Shown: positions 26,089-38,489 of the stretch, in pieces
Numbering within the stretch: the first letter of the stretch is position 1
Layout: the number at the start of each line of letters is the position of its first letter
The notes under the pieces: generated by a model
Told to the model about the DNA's origin: nothing
Databases searched by the model: none
What the model saw: the letters and a program-made list of their open reading frames with translations, nothing else
Assembly (NCBI RefSeq): GCF_008831285.2
Contig: NC_045150.1
Location: forward strand, 8,506,001 to 8,570,000
DNA from: Nymphaea colorata
Taxonomy: Eukaryota; Streptophyta; Magnoliopsida; Nymphaeales; Nymphaeaceae
DNA length: 64,000 nt
Direction of reading: 5' to 3'
Translations under genes and position numbers: made by a program

Positions 26089-27941
26089 GACTCTGCAAAA
26101 GAAAGGAGCTCAAGAAATTACGCCTTCAGGAGAATTCTAAGGTTACCATCTTCGTATCTCTTCTTTTGGGGATTGTTCAGAAAGAGATTGACATCAGAAG
26201 GAAGAGAGTTCGAGGTGTTCGAAATGGAAGATACACTGAGATTGGATTCTCACGGTGTCGATCATTTTTTCTTGGTGGAAGCATTTCAGAACCTTCATTT
26301 TGGGAACAGATGAAACAAGGAGGCTTAATATGGTAGAGAAAACGTGTGGGGGCATTAATTTAATGAATTCTTAGAGAAAGAGAGGGGGAGAGGGCTCCTT
26401 GAATCTTTACAACTAAGAGGGAGAGGCTTCCTTCCAACTAATTTCTAAGCAAGCACCGACTTTGACTGCTCATCATGTGTTTACACTAGAAAGGGACGAT
26501 CAGAGAGAGTGAGGGGGAAGAGACGAAAATGGGCACACAGCCACACAGGGTCGTCTAGGGTTTTGACTCTCGCCTTCAGTCAGAAGAAACAAGAAGGTGA
26601 GTGCAGTTTTAATGGTGGAAGGCGAAAGATCAGTCGCTTCTGAAGAAGCAAAAAAGTGTTTCACGCCTATGCTCACATGTCAGAACTAATATTGGCCGTA
26701 GATCCTCATAATCCGACGTCCTAGATTTCTCGTTTTCTTCTTACAGACACGTAATGAAGCGCGACCTCCAACCTCATTAATGGCGGTGGTTATGATTCCC
26801 AAGGTTGATCGCCAAGGGCACAGCCAGAGCAAGCTACTGTTCTTTCCTTACATTAAAGTTCTATGGTACAAGGCAGATCTTTTACCGATCGATAAAAATA
26901 TTTTACTGAATTGAAGTTTGTTTCCACTTAATGATCTATTGAAAACAATAAATATAGCCTGAATTCTTGGCAATCCCTCGAAAAAATTTACTAGTGCAGT
27001 GAACTTTTTTCTCGCGTGAAGCCACGAATGAAATTAACCGACTTTTCACATGTTTAGCCGATTAACAATGACTTTTTGGGCACGGTAATCGAGATGTAAA
27101 TCAACTCGTGAGTTTCAAAATTTAACAAGGCACGAGGATACGTGCATGTTCTAAATTTAATCAAAAGTGGGTACATGTTTTCTTGGTACTCCAATATTTA
27201 ACAAATTATTACTGTTGAAACACTAAAATGTACGTAAATTGTTTCCATTATCAATCGCATATTGTTACCAAGGTCAGGTTCATATACAACGTTTAATTTT
27301 GAAGATAGTAGTTGATTTCTCATGGTTCTTAGATTCGAGTTGATCTAAAATCAACGATAGCTAAAATCTAGAGTATGCCAACATGAATACGAAATTCACG
27401 CTATATGGTAAAAAAACATGGAAGGGAGGTCGGACCTCAAAACCGTGGTAATTAAACACAACTTAAAAGATTAATGGTGCTAATCATTTTTTGAAGGTAT
27501 ATTGACACTGTAAAAATGAATTGAAAGTGATCGATTTGAACAATAAAAGAAGGTGGATCAAATAAATACATCCACATGTTTGATTTGTATTTTAATTCCA
27601 CTCTCAAATCTACCGAAATAAATTGAGAGGTCGACAGCCCATATGCCGGTGAGTTATGAGTCGCCTGAGCTCTGCCTTGAAAAAAGGAAGAAAATGTAAG
27701 ATACGTTGATCCTCTACCAGAGGGTCATACGGCAAATTACGGACGGCATTTCCGCTTCTTCACAATTGCTGCTAGCGTTGATTGTATGACCATCGCAATG
27801 CAAATAAAAAAGAACCATAATATTGATCTCCAGGTTAAAATTTTATATTTTTCAGGACCATTTTCTTTTAGAAAAATTTGTTGATGGCATACAGAAAATG
27901 TGAGAAGATACAAGAACATAACCAACGTAATGTATACTCAC

Positions 27942-28059
27942 GCAATATTTTAATTGTATTTTTCTCAAGATCATACCCAGCCTCTGAAAACTTGAGAAAA
28001 CTAGCAAGGTCTAGATACGTTGCAAGAAAATTATAATAATATTGGTGATCAAGCAGATC
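27942..28059 (-). other. Isolated exon-like open segment, unidentified
   Basis: On the minus strand a strong acceptor (TTCACTTGCAG after a long pyrimidine tract) is followed by 118 open bases and a strong donor (GTGAGTATAC). It would encode a Tyr/Leu-rich peptide starting DLLDHQYYYNF and including KFSEAGYDLEKN. I do not recognise the family, and no partner exons are visible nearby, so it may be a gene relic or chance. Confidence 0.2.
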
Positions 28060-28590
28060 CTGCAAGTGAAAAAAAAATGGGAAAAGGGAAACAGTTGAGG
28101 AGGGTGAGCTTAAGCATGTGCGTAGACAATAAGCAACACGTATCTCCCCAACTGGCTGGCTATTTTTCAAATCTTCTCCAAAATCTCAAAGTAAGTGCAT
28201 ACTTAATTCTGACATATGGTATATATATATAATATATATCTTTCTTTCTTTCTTTTTTTGGATATATATATATTTCTTTATTTCTTCTTCTTACTTTCTC
28301 TCTGAAACTTTCAAAGAAAGGACCATGTTGACATATATATATATATATATAGACAACAAGTCCAATTGAGATTCCAGAAAATACAATCATCCTGTTAATT
28401 AAGGCCATGCTTTACTTCACCAAGAAAATATGCTTTTTTCCTTTATCAAGAAAATAGTGATCTTCCTTGTGTAAGTGAAACAAACTTCATGTTCAGTAAT
28501 TTCTTCGCATCTCTTTTTTCACGGCAAATAGCATACTACTTTCTTCTCTTCAATGGTGGAGCTACATATGAGCTGCCTACACCAGCCTCT

Positions 28591-28654
28591 CAATCTTCTT
28601 CAAATATTTGTTCGGTTACATACAATCTTCTTCAAATATTTGTTCGGTTACATG
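28591..28654. repeat. 32-bp direct duplication
   Basis: The unit caatcttcttcaaatatttg and the 12 bases after it occur twice in a row, at 28591 and 28623, with no mismatch in the shared part. Confidence 0.9.
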
Positions 28655-30521
28655 TATGAGTGCCCTTTTAGATATGAAAATTTGTGGATGCGTATCTCTC
28701 TACAAAATTTTTCTAACTCAGCAACTGTTCCCCTCCCACGTTACCTGCAAAGCTTCCATCTATATATCTTCCCAGATCTAGTAGACTATCTGTACTCTCC
28801 TGTCATTCTCCTCTTTGACGACGGTGCAACCTAATTGAATCTACGAAAGAAAAGGAAATCTGGTCGTTGAGACTCCGATTCAAAGTCTGATTTTGCATTC
28901 GATGAAGATCTAACCTTCTTTTTGTTTTAGCAGATATTCTACTGAAGTGCAGAATATGCAATGCTTCCGCTGAAGAAAGAAGTCTGAACAGAGAAAAACT
29001 TAAGCGAAGTAAAGTCCGTCGGATGCTACAGGAAAACTGATCACGGAGAGAGAGAGAGGGGAAATAATTGAGGGTCAAAGGGACGGAGACTTAAACTCCC
29101 CATTTTCAGCAGCAAGCCCGTGGATTTTTACATACGTTTTCCGAAGCTGAGGCTTAGCGGACGTCAGCTGGTATGTTTGGGCTAGAGAGAGAGATTTCTG
29201 TATCAGTCAACGGTTATGTTATGTGATATCAGGCAACGGTTACGTTGAAGACTGCTCCTTTCTTCTTGTATCTTGGGGTTTGGAGGTGCTTTAAGAATTA
29301 AAAGGGTGAATGTTTATTGTTTACAATGCAAAAGAGTCATACTCATAAGAATTGAATTGATGACCAAACTTTCACCTACTATAGTTTTAAGATACTTCCC
29401 TCGAAACCAATACGTGATTCACGTGATATTTTTCATTTTTATTTTGCCAAAATATCCTTATATTGGGCCCGTCATGGGTTGACGAAGGGCCCAAGGAAAT
29501 TTCAAATCCGATCATGTAGTTACAATGAAACCCTCTTTTTTTCTTGCAAATTTTATCAGTATTTCTCCATTTATTCTCATATAATATCATGTTTGAGTTC
29601 GTTCTATGAAGATTCAACATCCTTGCTTTTACCAAGAACCTTTGTCACGAAAGATACATAATTACAACACTTTAGTTCATGTCTTCAAGTTAATACATTT
29701 GAGTACCTTTTAGATCGAAACTGATCCAAACTATTTAATTTTACTTGATTTGATTTTTTTGTAACTCAATTTTCATTCTATTTTTTACTGTTATTGTCCA
29801 TTAACATGTAGTGTTTTCTTTATATCACTTGTTTATTTAAATGTTGTTTTCATTTCAATGTTTTGTGATAATTTGCGTGCGTGTATATATATATATATAT
29901 ATAATGTCTTATCGTTTTCTCGTACCCACTGTTTTTTAAAGTTGTGGTGCATATACCCATTCTTGGTACTCGTACTCATATATAAACCATACCTCATACC
30001 TCTACCCATGTGACGACACAAACCCCAAGTGTACACCAAAATAGATGTGAATCCTGGATCAAATGCTGACCCACGAGTTAGTGCAGTGGATATCCCACCG
30101 TTTGCATTCCTAGTCAAGTCAACACACGGCACGATTAGGTGTAAATTGATCAGTTTAAATCATGCACGTATGTCTCTTTTTCTATGGATAAGACTTCAAA
30201 CCTAACGCTACATGAACCAAATCAACATCCCTTTTGGACGATGGCGAAATAATCACCCAACTAATCCTTCTGGTATTAATATATATACTATAAGGGCTTG
30301 CTTCTGCATGGTATGATAGACTAGAGTACTTTACGGAACTTAGTTGTTTAATACTGCTTTGAATCAGTAGCAAGCCAGAGAAAAGGGGCACTAATCGATC
30401 TTCCACTTAAAAAAATGAACAATTGCAAGAAACTGACTCAGGTATGGTGAGCACCACATGGAGCTGTACCTACTTGAACATAGGTCCAACTTAATTACAA
30501 TGCAATGCAAGATATCAAGAG

Positions 30522-30547
30522 CTGGTGTGGGCAGTGGCCCACACCAG
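30522..30547. repeat. Perfect 11-bp-arm palindrome (GTGTGGGC type)
   Basis: The arms ctggtgtgggc and gcccacaccag enclose the loop agtg. A related palindrome at 59200-59219, and similar bases just after each (a gct-cctccgct-type tract), suggest fragments of one dispersed repeat. Confidence 0.7.
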
Positions 30548-31239
30548 TCACAAGTAACTCCGCTGCTGCCCTGGATCAGAAACTTAGGATAGCATCTCGA
30601 TTAAGCATCTGTTTGATTTATCAAATATTTGAAGCATTTGGTAATCATTCTGATAAAGAATGAGAAATAGATTGATATGGGTCAATCGAGGAGACATCAG
30701 CTAGCAAACCAAATCCATTGCATCCTAAAAGATGGAGAAGTTGATGAATGCTATGTTTAGTAACGTTGACCAGCCAACTGCCACAACTGGAGCCACACAT
30801 TAGGTGGCGTTGTGTCTAAATCACTCGGAATTAGTAAGGGGTTTAGGTGAGCACGAGGAAACCCCAATGTTCCGGTGAGAGGTCAAGTCGTCCTTCCTTT
30901 TCCTTTTTCTTGTGGTCGGGTTTAGAGCTGTTTCGAGATCTCAGTGAATTTAATTTATCCTCTTCAATTTGAGAGTAGCGTCACCACCTTTTGTAGTCCC
31001 GACCACGGGTGGAGACAATTTTTTTTAAGGGGAGAGTGAATAGTATTTATAAAGTTTGAATAGAGACCGAACAATATTTTTAGAAATCTACGCATATGTC
31101 AAGTTAAAAACTTTAAAAAATATAAGCATTTTTATTTTCAAAAATGTGATGAGGGCCACGAGAATCAAACCGACGACTCATTCCATTGTCTACCCTATTC
31201 AAGTTCCATATGCCAACAAACTATTTCAAAAATACTTTA

Positions 31240-33035
31240 GGGGGCGTTTGATGCGCCGGAAAAGAACTGTTCATCGAGAAAAATAATTCAAAAATTTGAA
31301 ATTTTTCCATCATATCAAACATAGAAAAAAAATTCGACCGTTGAAGTCGAATTTCGAAAATTTTTTTCCGGAATTTTATTTTTGCCCGTTAGGACACGCA
31401 AGCGCGTCTTCGCGTCTTCTTCTTTTCCTTCATGTGCCGCAGCCGCTCCCTCTTCTTTCTCGTCGACGCACCCGCAGAAGACTCCCTCGTGTGCCTCCTC
31501 TCCCTCTCCGCATCAGAGCTCGACGCCTCCACGTCTCCTCTCAATGCAGCTGCTAGCCTCCCGTCTCTCTCTTTCTCGCAAGGTATTGTCTCTCTCTCTC
31601 TCTCATTCTCTCTCTTGTTCCCCTCTCCAAGTAGGCGTTTTGAATCCCTGCGGGTGCGTCGACTGAAAACGAAGCTCTGATGTCTACACGCATGTTTATT
31701 GTGTTGATTATGTTCTACTGAGAAAAGCTCGTACTGTTCCAGTGAGCGTTTGGTTTCATAAACTTTTTGTTTCCCTGTCTGTGAGCATCAATCCCCTTTT
31801 TTTTCAAGTTCTCATGATTCTGTCCTATATGTTCCGAATCCCCTTTTGCTTGATAGCTTCTACAGTTACATGTACTGATCGTGTTATGGCCAATGGTGTG
31901 ATCTTGTAGTTTCTACGCCGATCTCATTTGACTTAGTTGGATGTCGTTTGACTTAGTTCTTCCACTATATATCAGTTTGTGGGTTGTTCGAAAGCTTCTA
32001 CATTGTGATGTACTGTAGGTGTTAAAAATGAAAAAGTGCATAATGCACATATTATGCGTCTATATGAATGTGTATGCCATAGTTACATCTCAAATATAGG
32101 GAATAAAACTGAAAGATGGGCATCATGCACATATTCCATGTCTATATTCCATGTCTATATGAATGTTTTCTTTGTTTCAATTGCTTCAGTTGTAAAGGAG
32201 GCACCCTTATTTTGATTAAGGTGACTTCACATTTGCTATGGTAGACATTTTCTTATCCAAGTTCTTCATTTGTCTTGGTGTCGTTATTTTCTTATGCATG
32301 TTCTTTATTTGTTTTGGTGCTTCAAGCTCTTCGAGTTGTTGTAAACCCCATCCAAACATCTTCTTGAAACAAATCAGCTTTCATATATGTTATATGTTTC
32401 TTTTAATTGAGTTGTTGCATCTATGTAATGGAGCCTGAGATGCAATTGGCCAACAATTCACTACTTAGTAATGAATTTCTCAATTTAAAATGTAAAAATT
32501 GTGATTTTGTTTTCATGCAATCCGTACGGTTGAGGACGATGGATCCTCTCAACCACTATCCTCATAATATTTTAAGTTTCTCACCGGTTTGCGTTGAGAT
32601 TAAAATTTTTAAACCGTTTCTGTCAAATTTTAAGCCGTGTGAATGAGTTCATCATTAGACCGGTTGGTTAATTTGAACCGAAAAGTTCAAATCGGTGTCA
32701 ATTAAAAAAGGGGCAAAAAGTCGGCAAATCAGAATTGTTCTAAAATCAATTGTGTGGGCGAGTATATCCGGTCTATACATCCATACATTCATAACCATGT
32801 TGTCATATTTTTGTAAATCTGGATAAATGTTTTCTTATTATTAAACTAAGAATTAAATTTCTGAAAATAAATTTGTGTACTATCAAACTCAGAAATATAG
32901 AATTGAAAATATATTTCTAAGTCATCACACACACACCAAAATTGGAATCGAAAAAATTTTTTCCATTTCATTTTTCTATTTCCTATATTTCTAAAAATAT
33001 ATTTCCAGAAATATATTTTCAGGCCATCAAACGGC
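31240..33035 (+). mobile_element. Non-autonomous TIR transposon, PIF/Harbinger-like, about 1.8 kb
   Basis: The left end reads ggggg-cgtttgatgcgcc directly after TTA (31237-31239). The right end reads ggccatcaaacggc. The termini match those of the smaller element at 33533-33971, in opposite orientation. Subterminal blocks are shared as well: a ccgttgaag word, tttttgcccgttagg, and runs of gaaatatatttc. Inside the left end is a CT- and CG-rich stretch that reads as a leader with a donor-like GCAAGGTATTG followed by (CT)n. No transposase is visible. The target-site duplication at the right end is unclear. Confidence 0.6.
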
Positions 33036-33532
33036 TTTTTTCTGCGTAAAGGCTCGTCCCTATGGGCACATTTTTTGAAGCTCTTTCTTCCTGTGGTAAG
33101 TGGGCATCATATGGTTGAAAACTTGAAATGAGACTATAATATGTAGACTACACATTTAATATAAATTACTTTAAAAAGTTAGGAGGGTAAGTGCCCCCAC
33201 ATAGCTTATACATTTAATATAAATATCCAGATCTGGTTTGGTTGGAAGCTAGGTATATTACCAAATCTGGCTACAAATAAACCTAATTCAACTACATCTA
33301 ATGGGTTTGGAGAGAAAAGCAGGACCAGTTTTTGAATCAAGCGGTCCGATCATATGCATTTTGCATGTAATCAAATGGGAAACCACGTTATAATTGAATT
33401 ATGTGTTGTGATTTGATTAGAATATGAAGATTTTACATACTTTACAAGACACCACTTTGCTTTTGCATTCACCAAAATTTAAAGCATACAATCAATGGCC
33501 AGGTCGGCCATTAACCTCATGAATCTCCCTTA

Positions 33533-33971
33533 GAGCCCGTTTGATAGCGTGGAAATCTAGAATTGGAAATATATTTTTAGAAATATATTTCTTGGAATAA
33601 AGGAATGAGAAAAATCTTTCTGATTCCCATTTTGATGGAGGATTTTCAGAGAGAAATGAAGACCTTCGTCAGATAGATGAGAACACCGCTTCAATCTCTT
33701 CCTCCTGTGAGGCAGCAGCGGAGGATGAAGCATCGAAGAGGAAGAGGAGCGGAACCCAGCGGGTGATGAGTTTATGCCCTAACGGGCAAAAAAAAAAATT
33801 CGGAAACATTTCTCCACCTCTCGTGGTGGAAAGATGTTTTCGAAAAAATTTTTCCTAAAACACCTTCAACGGTTAAAAATATATTTCTGTGTTTGATAAA
33901 CTAAAAACATTTTAAAAATTTGAAATATATTTCCTGAGCTATAGGAAATTTTCAGCCCATCAAACAGGCCC
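33533..33971 (-). mobile_element. 439-bp MITE, deletion derivative of the 31240 element
   Basis: It is flanked by TTA on both sides (33530-33532 and 33972-33974). Its termini gagcccgtttgat and atcaaacaggccc are inverted repeats with two mismatches. TTA target duplication and this terminus are typical of PIF/Harbinger Tourist-like MITEs. Read on the minus strand it follows the left end of the 31240 element (gcccgttagg block, then a CG-rich piece) and then jumps to that element's right end. Confidence 0.75.
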
Positions 33972-35445
33972 TTAGGCATTCTGGATTTTGCAAGATATTT
34001 TTCACGATCATGATATGCAATTAACTAATCAGGAGTAGAGAGTCTGACACTTTCGGCAGTTGAAAAGTTACGTATCATTTATTCGGTTTTCGTAGGCACT
34101 ACTTCTATAAACTACTCCCTCTATCTTCGAAGTAGCCCTGAACCACACAAGCATAAAGAAAGAAAGAAAGAGAGAGACTTCTGCGCCTTAAGGGTATTTT
34201 CCCCCTCAACATTTCCAAATTAATTAAAACCTGATTTTCTTTTCTCTTGGCTTGGAGCAAAATTATTCCGAAATATGTTCACTGAGCTGCATTTCCAGCC
34301 TATTTAGTTCGATCCCGACTCGCATAAATCGGTCACGGACACTGGAAAACAAGTTTATTTGTTAAAATGGGAAATAGAAAATAAGATGGTCTACCACATG
34401 CATCCTCTGATTTCTGGAATGCCCTATATAAACACACAATATCCTTATATATCAGCATTTTTTTCGATAAAAAATTATATATTAATAAACATCTATTAGA
34501 GTCAATGTCACTGAATTTTGCTCCGGTTTATGCTGAAACTGCACTGGTCGATTCCACTTAGCATAAGCCCATGTGAGAATAAAATAACCATAAAAATTAC
34601 TTATTAACATTTTTTAAAAAAATAAATGATGTGACTCGATATGGACCATTGGTTAAAACAGAATTTAATTAAGGCCTTGTTAATCGACAATGATGGTTTT
34701 ATCAACCACAAAAAATTTGGCTTTAAGATTGGTAAACTTCTACATGGATTGTCAAAATAAATTTCTCACAATAAGAAGAATTATAAATATTTAACAACCG
34801 CTGCTAAAATAATCATTTCCGACGGTTTATAGCATAGTGACAATTTATCCTATTTTTAATGATGATTTATAGTACTTTTGGTAATTGATTTTAAATATCT
34901 AAATATCTGGCAACATTCGACCACAATTTTGGGATTCAAGCATGAATCCAAGCGACGAAGAGTTGCATGTATTTTTTTTTTTTAATTTTTATTTTGGGGT
35001 GGAGCCGCCCCTGGGCTTGACAGTGTAGAAAAATTCATGTTATGTGTACGGCACGACTTCTTGTCCAAGCAACGGAACACGCTTTCGCGGACGTAAGCGG
35101 TCGCGTCTTGCTTCGTCGTGAGGTTACGATCGTTGAAGTGATCGTGACTATTCTTTTGCCGTCAGAGGGGTGCAACTGATGACTGCGAAACTTAGCTGCC
35201 TTTTGCCTTTCAATTTTTTCAATGCCGAATTGCTTGAAGGGCAAGCTAATCCTTTTCTTAAGAAAAAAAGCCAAGTTAATTGTTATTAATTGGTGGTCCT
35301 GTAACGGCGTGATGGAAAAGTTATATATATATATATATATGCAAAACCATCCATTGCATACATGAGGGAGTTTGAGTTGGATGGATAAGAGAAGGAATGC
35401 AGGAATTTTGTATAAGGACCTACTTTAGCATGTGGGGCTGCATAA

Positions 35446-35800
35446 ACTAGTAAAGCCAACTCGAGCTTGTCTCAAACTTGATCGTCAAAACTTGACTCGA
35501 ACTCCACTTGTTTATTGCTTATAAACAAGTCAAACTCAAGTTCAAATGTGTATTCGAAATGTTAAACGAGTTGAGTGTGAGTTATAAGAACTTGATTCAT
35601 TTAAACTCGACTCGGCTCAACTATAAAATAAATGCTGAATTATAACGAGAGAATGGTTGAACAAATAACGAATTAATCGAGTTAAATGAGTCAAGAAAAA
35701 AAGATGTGCTTAACATGATGAAGTAAAATGAGTTGAGTTTGAGCTCAAAGTTGTATTGACGAGGCGAGTTTATTCTATCGAGCTTAGGTCTGGGCATCGG
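35446..35800. repeat. TCGAGCT-rich dispersed repeat
   Basis: Dense in partly self-complementary words such as actcgagctt, gactcgaact and aaacgagttgag. Similar words recur at 36320-36645 and at both ends of the foldback element at 61259-62299. Confidence 0.5.
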
Positions 35801-35924
35801 GCTGGCCCGGCTTGGCCTGTCCGATAAGGAGTCGGGCTACGGTTAGGCCGCAGCTCGTAACTACAACCAGACCTAGCTCTGCCCGACAGCCAAAACCGGA
35901 GTTTGGGCAATTGTCTACACGGTG

Positions 35925-36007
35925 CCCACACCTGCCTTGGAACAACATGCTCACTTGAATCCTAACCCACACCTGCCTTGGAAGCACATGCTCACTTGAA
36001 TCCTAAC
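35925..36007. repeat. 41-bp tandem duplication
   Basis: The unit beginning cccacacctgccttggaa and ending cttgaatcctaa occurs at 35925 and 35966, with two or three mismatches. Confidence 0.85.
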
Positions 36008-36319
36008 AAACTTTAAAAAGTGAGCGACGTTTCTGAAAAACTTTTATATGTATTTCTCTTCAATTTTGTTAAAAATACCATTATGCTTTTCCTAAAATTG
36101 TCAAAAAGTGGAAACGTACTTTTTTTTATTTTTATTAAACTTCCCCTTTGTCTTTGGCTTGATCCCCAACAAGCACGGTCATTCAACTTGAAGGTTTGAA
36201 AATGCAGTGGGTTGAATATATACGTCGATTCAAAGATTGCATGGACACGAATTTCCATGAAACAGAAGAAGAAACCAAAGGAGTAATTTGGAATAAATAG
36301 GGGACAAGCAGGCAGGTAG

Positions 36320-36645
36320 ACCCATGCAAGAGCAAGTCTAGCTCGAGCTTGGTCGACTCAACTCACATATTGCTTGGCTCGAGCTCAAATCAAACTGTAC
36401 AATGTAGAAAAAGCTCGACTCGATGAATCAAGTTTTGGTTTGATTGGTCGACTCGTCTAAATTTGTTTACCAACTCCCTATTTGATCTCTTTTCTTGATT
36501 TTAAGTTGGGAAATTAAAAAGAAAAAGGAAAACCTAAATTAAACAAATTTACTCGAGTTTAACTAAGTCAAATTATGTAGCTCTAACTCAACTCATTTAT
36601 AAGCTCCAGTTTTCAGTTGTGCAACTCAAGCTGAAGCAAGCGCTC
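36320..36645. repeat. TCGAGCT-rich dispersed repeat
   Basis: Contains tctagctcgagcttggtcga, ggctcgagctc and ctcgactcgatg. It is related to the patch at 35446-35800 and to the ends of the 61259 element. No coding capacity was seen. Confidence 0.5.
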
Positions 36646-38489
36646 ATTATTTATATATAGATGTTGTGAAATAGATGGAACATTATTTGACTTATCTTTG
36701 GTTTCCAATAATGTCAGAAAGAAAAACTTTTATAGTGCATGTGATTTGAAAGGCCTTTTTATAAGAAAACTCAGGAATCAGGCTGCATGGGCTTCTGCTT
36801 TTAGATTTAAAAGTTGAAGGGCCGATATGACGTTTATCATATGGGCATGGCCGAGCTACGTATGGGTTGCTGTAAGCAGCTGGGCATACCAGCCTCACAA
36901 TGTTTCTTTATGTTCACATTAACAACATCAATAATACAAGTGTCTCTTTCGATTTGAAAATCTATGAACGAGTGTTCTTTAAAAAATATTTCAATATTTG
37001 CTCTTTTAAATCTATGAATGAGTATTCTCCAAAAAATATTTTGCAGCTCCACCACTGCGTACGTACGCGTTTTCGAGCTAGAAAGGCCCGGCAGAAGACA
37101 TTAACTGCTGCTGCACCTACCTTCATAAACATGGGCGTCGTCTTCACGATAAGGGATGGCTCTGTTAGCTTTTCAACTTGTGTGAACTTGTTGACATTCA
37201 GAAAAGCTCTTTCTCATGTCGAGTTGGCGTCCTTTCTTGTTCATTTTTTTACTTTTTTAAAATTATGTGAACATATGGAATTTATGCCCGTATGTTTCGT
37301 GTAATAATATTGAATTTGTTTTCCTTCATTTATCAATGTCATGGAGCGTTAGATTCAAACGTCTACCCATTTTCGGTCGTTCACAGGTTATTTTCATAAG
37401 CAGCATACATGTACGTAGATGGATCTTAAGTGTCCAAAATTTACGATCGAAGAAAACGTGAAAATGAAATGTATAAATTGGATTTAATTTTCGTTCTTAA
37501 GTTTTTCAGGCTCGGTACACCTACTTTAAATATCAAAATTTCGTGCTCTCCTTTTATTCACATGTTTCTAAATGTTTTTGCATATGTGTGTGGTTGAAAA
37601 TGTAAGGTCATCAAATCCTCCATTATAGAGGAGCAATAGGCATACATGTCCAATTTTGGGCTGACAATTGGTAAGGGATCTCAATCCAGGGCAAAGCTAG
37701 AAATTTTCATGAGGTGGGCTGAATTAAAGTTTTTAAATTTTGACTAGGGTCGAAATATCATTTTTCAAAATTTTTATATACAACAAGTGAAATTTTATAA
37801 AATTTACATATAAATTTTTGTTTAAGGTGGGGTCAGGGCCCATGCGAGCCCTACCTTGACTTCGCCCCTCTATCAATCAAATATGTTGTCTGCAGCTCCG
37901 AGGCATTTTTTTATTTCTTCTGGTTTGGAGGCGAAATTTCATAAAAGAAAAGTTTTTATGGGTGGAAGAGTTGAAATTTCAACTTCACCATACAATGGGG
38001 TAAGTATGATAAACCTGAGAAAGTTCACTTGAAAAAATTTATTGTTGTTTGATGGTTAGAAGTGAGGGAACGACAGAAAAGCAGTTAAATAACTGTTTAC
38101 AACAGTTGATCATAACGTAATAAAATTATCAACCAACCATTAATAATCAGACTGCCTTCCCATTGCCACAAGATCCAACACCCAGTCAAATTGCCAATGT
38201 TTATCAGGAGTATTCAAATGCCCTGAAGTAATCCAATAGAAATCTGAAGGCCTTTTCATTGCCACAAGATATAACACAGATGCTTCAGATCCACCGGTTA
38301 ATAATGGTACTCAAAGGACTAGAAGTATGACCAGAAAGCAAGAACTCTAGTGGAACTTCGCCGATATTTCAGTTTGATGGCATGCACTTGCTAGATATCA
38401 TTTTCCTTCGGATGGGAACATTAGATTTTGTGCACTCGAGTTAAACAAAGAGGTTTCCCTAACTCAACGATGCTTTAGTAAGGAGAAAG

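Larger units (their letters stand above)
26100..31236. other. Gene-poor spacer
   Basis: The receptor promoter occupies the left side. The rest is AT-rich, with AT microsatellites at about 28261-28272, 28333-28352 and 29883-29904. It also holds one candidate exon (27942-28059), a 32-bp duplication (28591-28654) and a short perfect palindrome (30522-30547). No complete gene was found on either strand. Confidence 0.5.
33975..38480. other. Repeat-bearing spacer
   Basis: No gene was recognised. It holds an AT microsatellite (about 35318-35341), two TCGAGCT-rich repeat patches (about 35446-35800 and 36320-36645) and a GGGCATCGGGC-type GC-rich repeat (about 35790-35900). It also holds a 41-bp duplication at 35925 and, at about 37690-37865, a patch starting with a caaagctagaaatttt tract and ending near gacttcgcccct, which looks like an old MITE. 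Confidence 0.45.

Noticed and set aside
31382-31680. Overlapping Ser-rich frames in the 31240 element
   Set aside because: Three frames are open at once over a CT-rich block, which is a composition effect and not coding.
35035-35274. GC-richer patch with open minus-strand frames (79 codons)
   Set aside because: There is no recognisable motif, splice site or neighbour exon. It may be a gene fragment, but I cannot support it.
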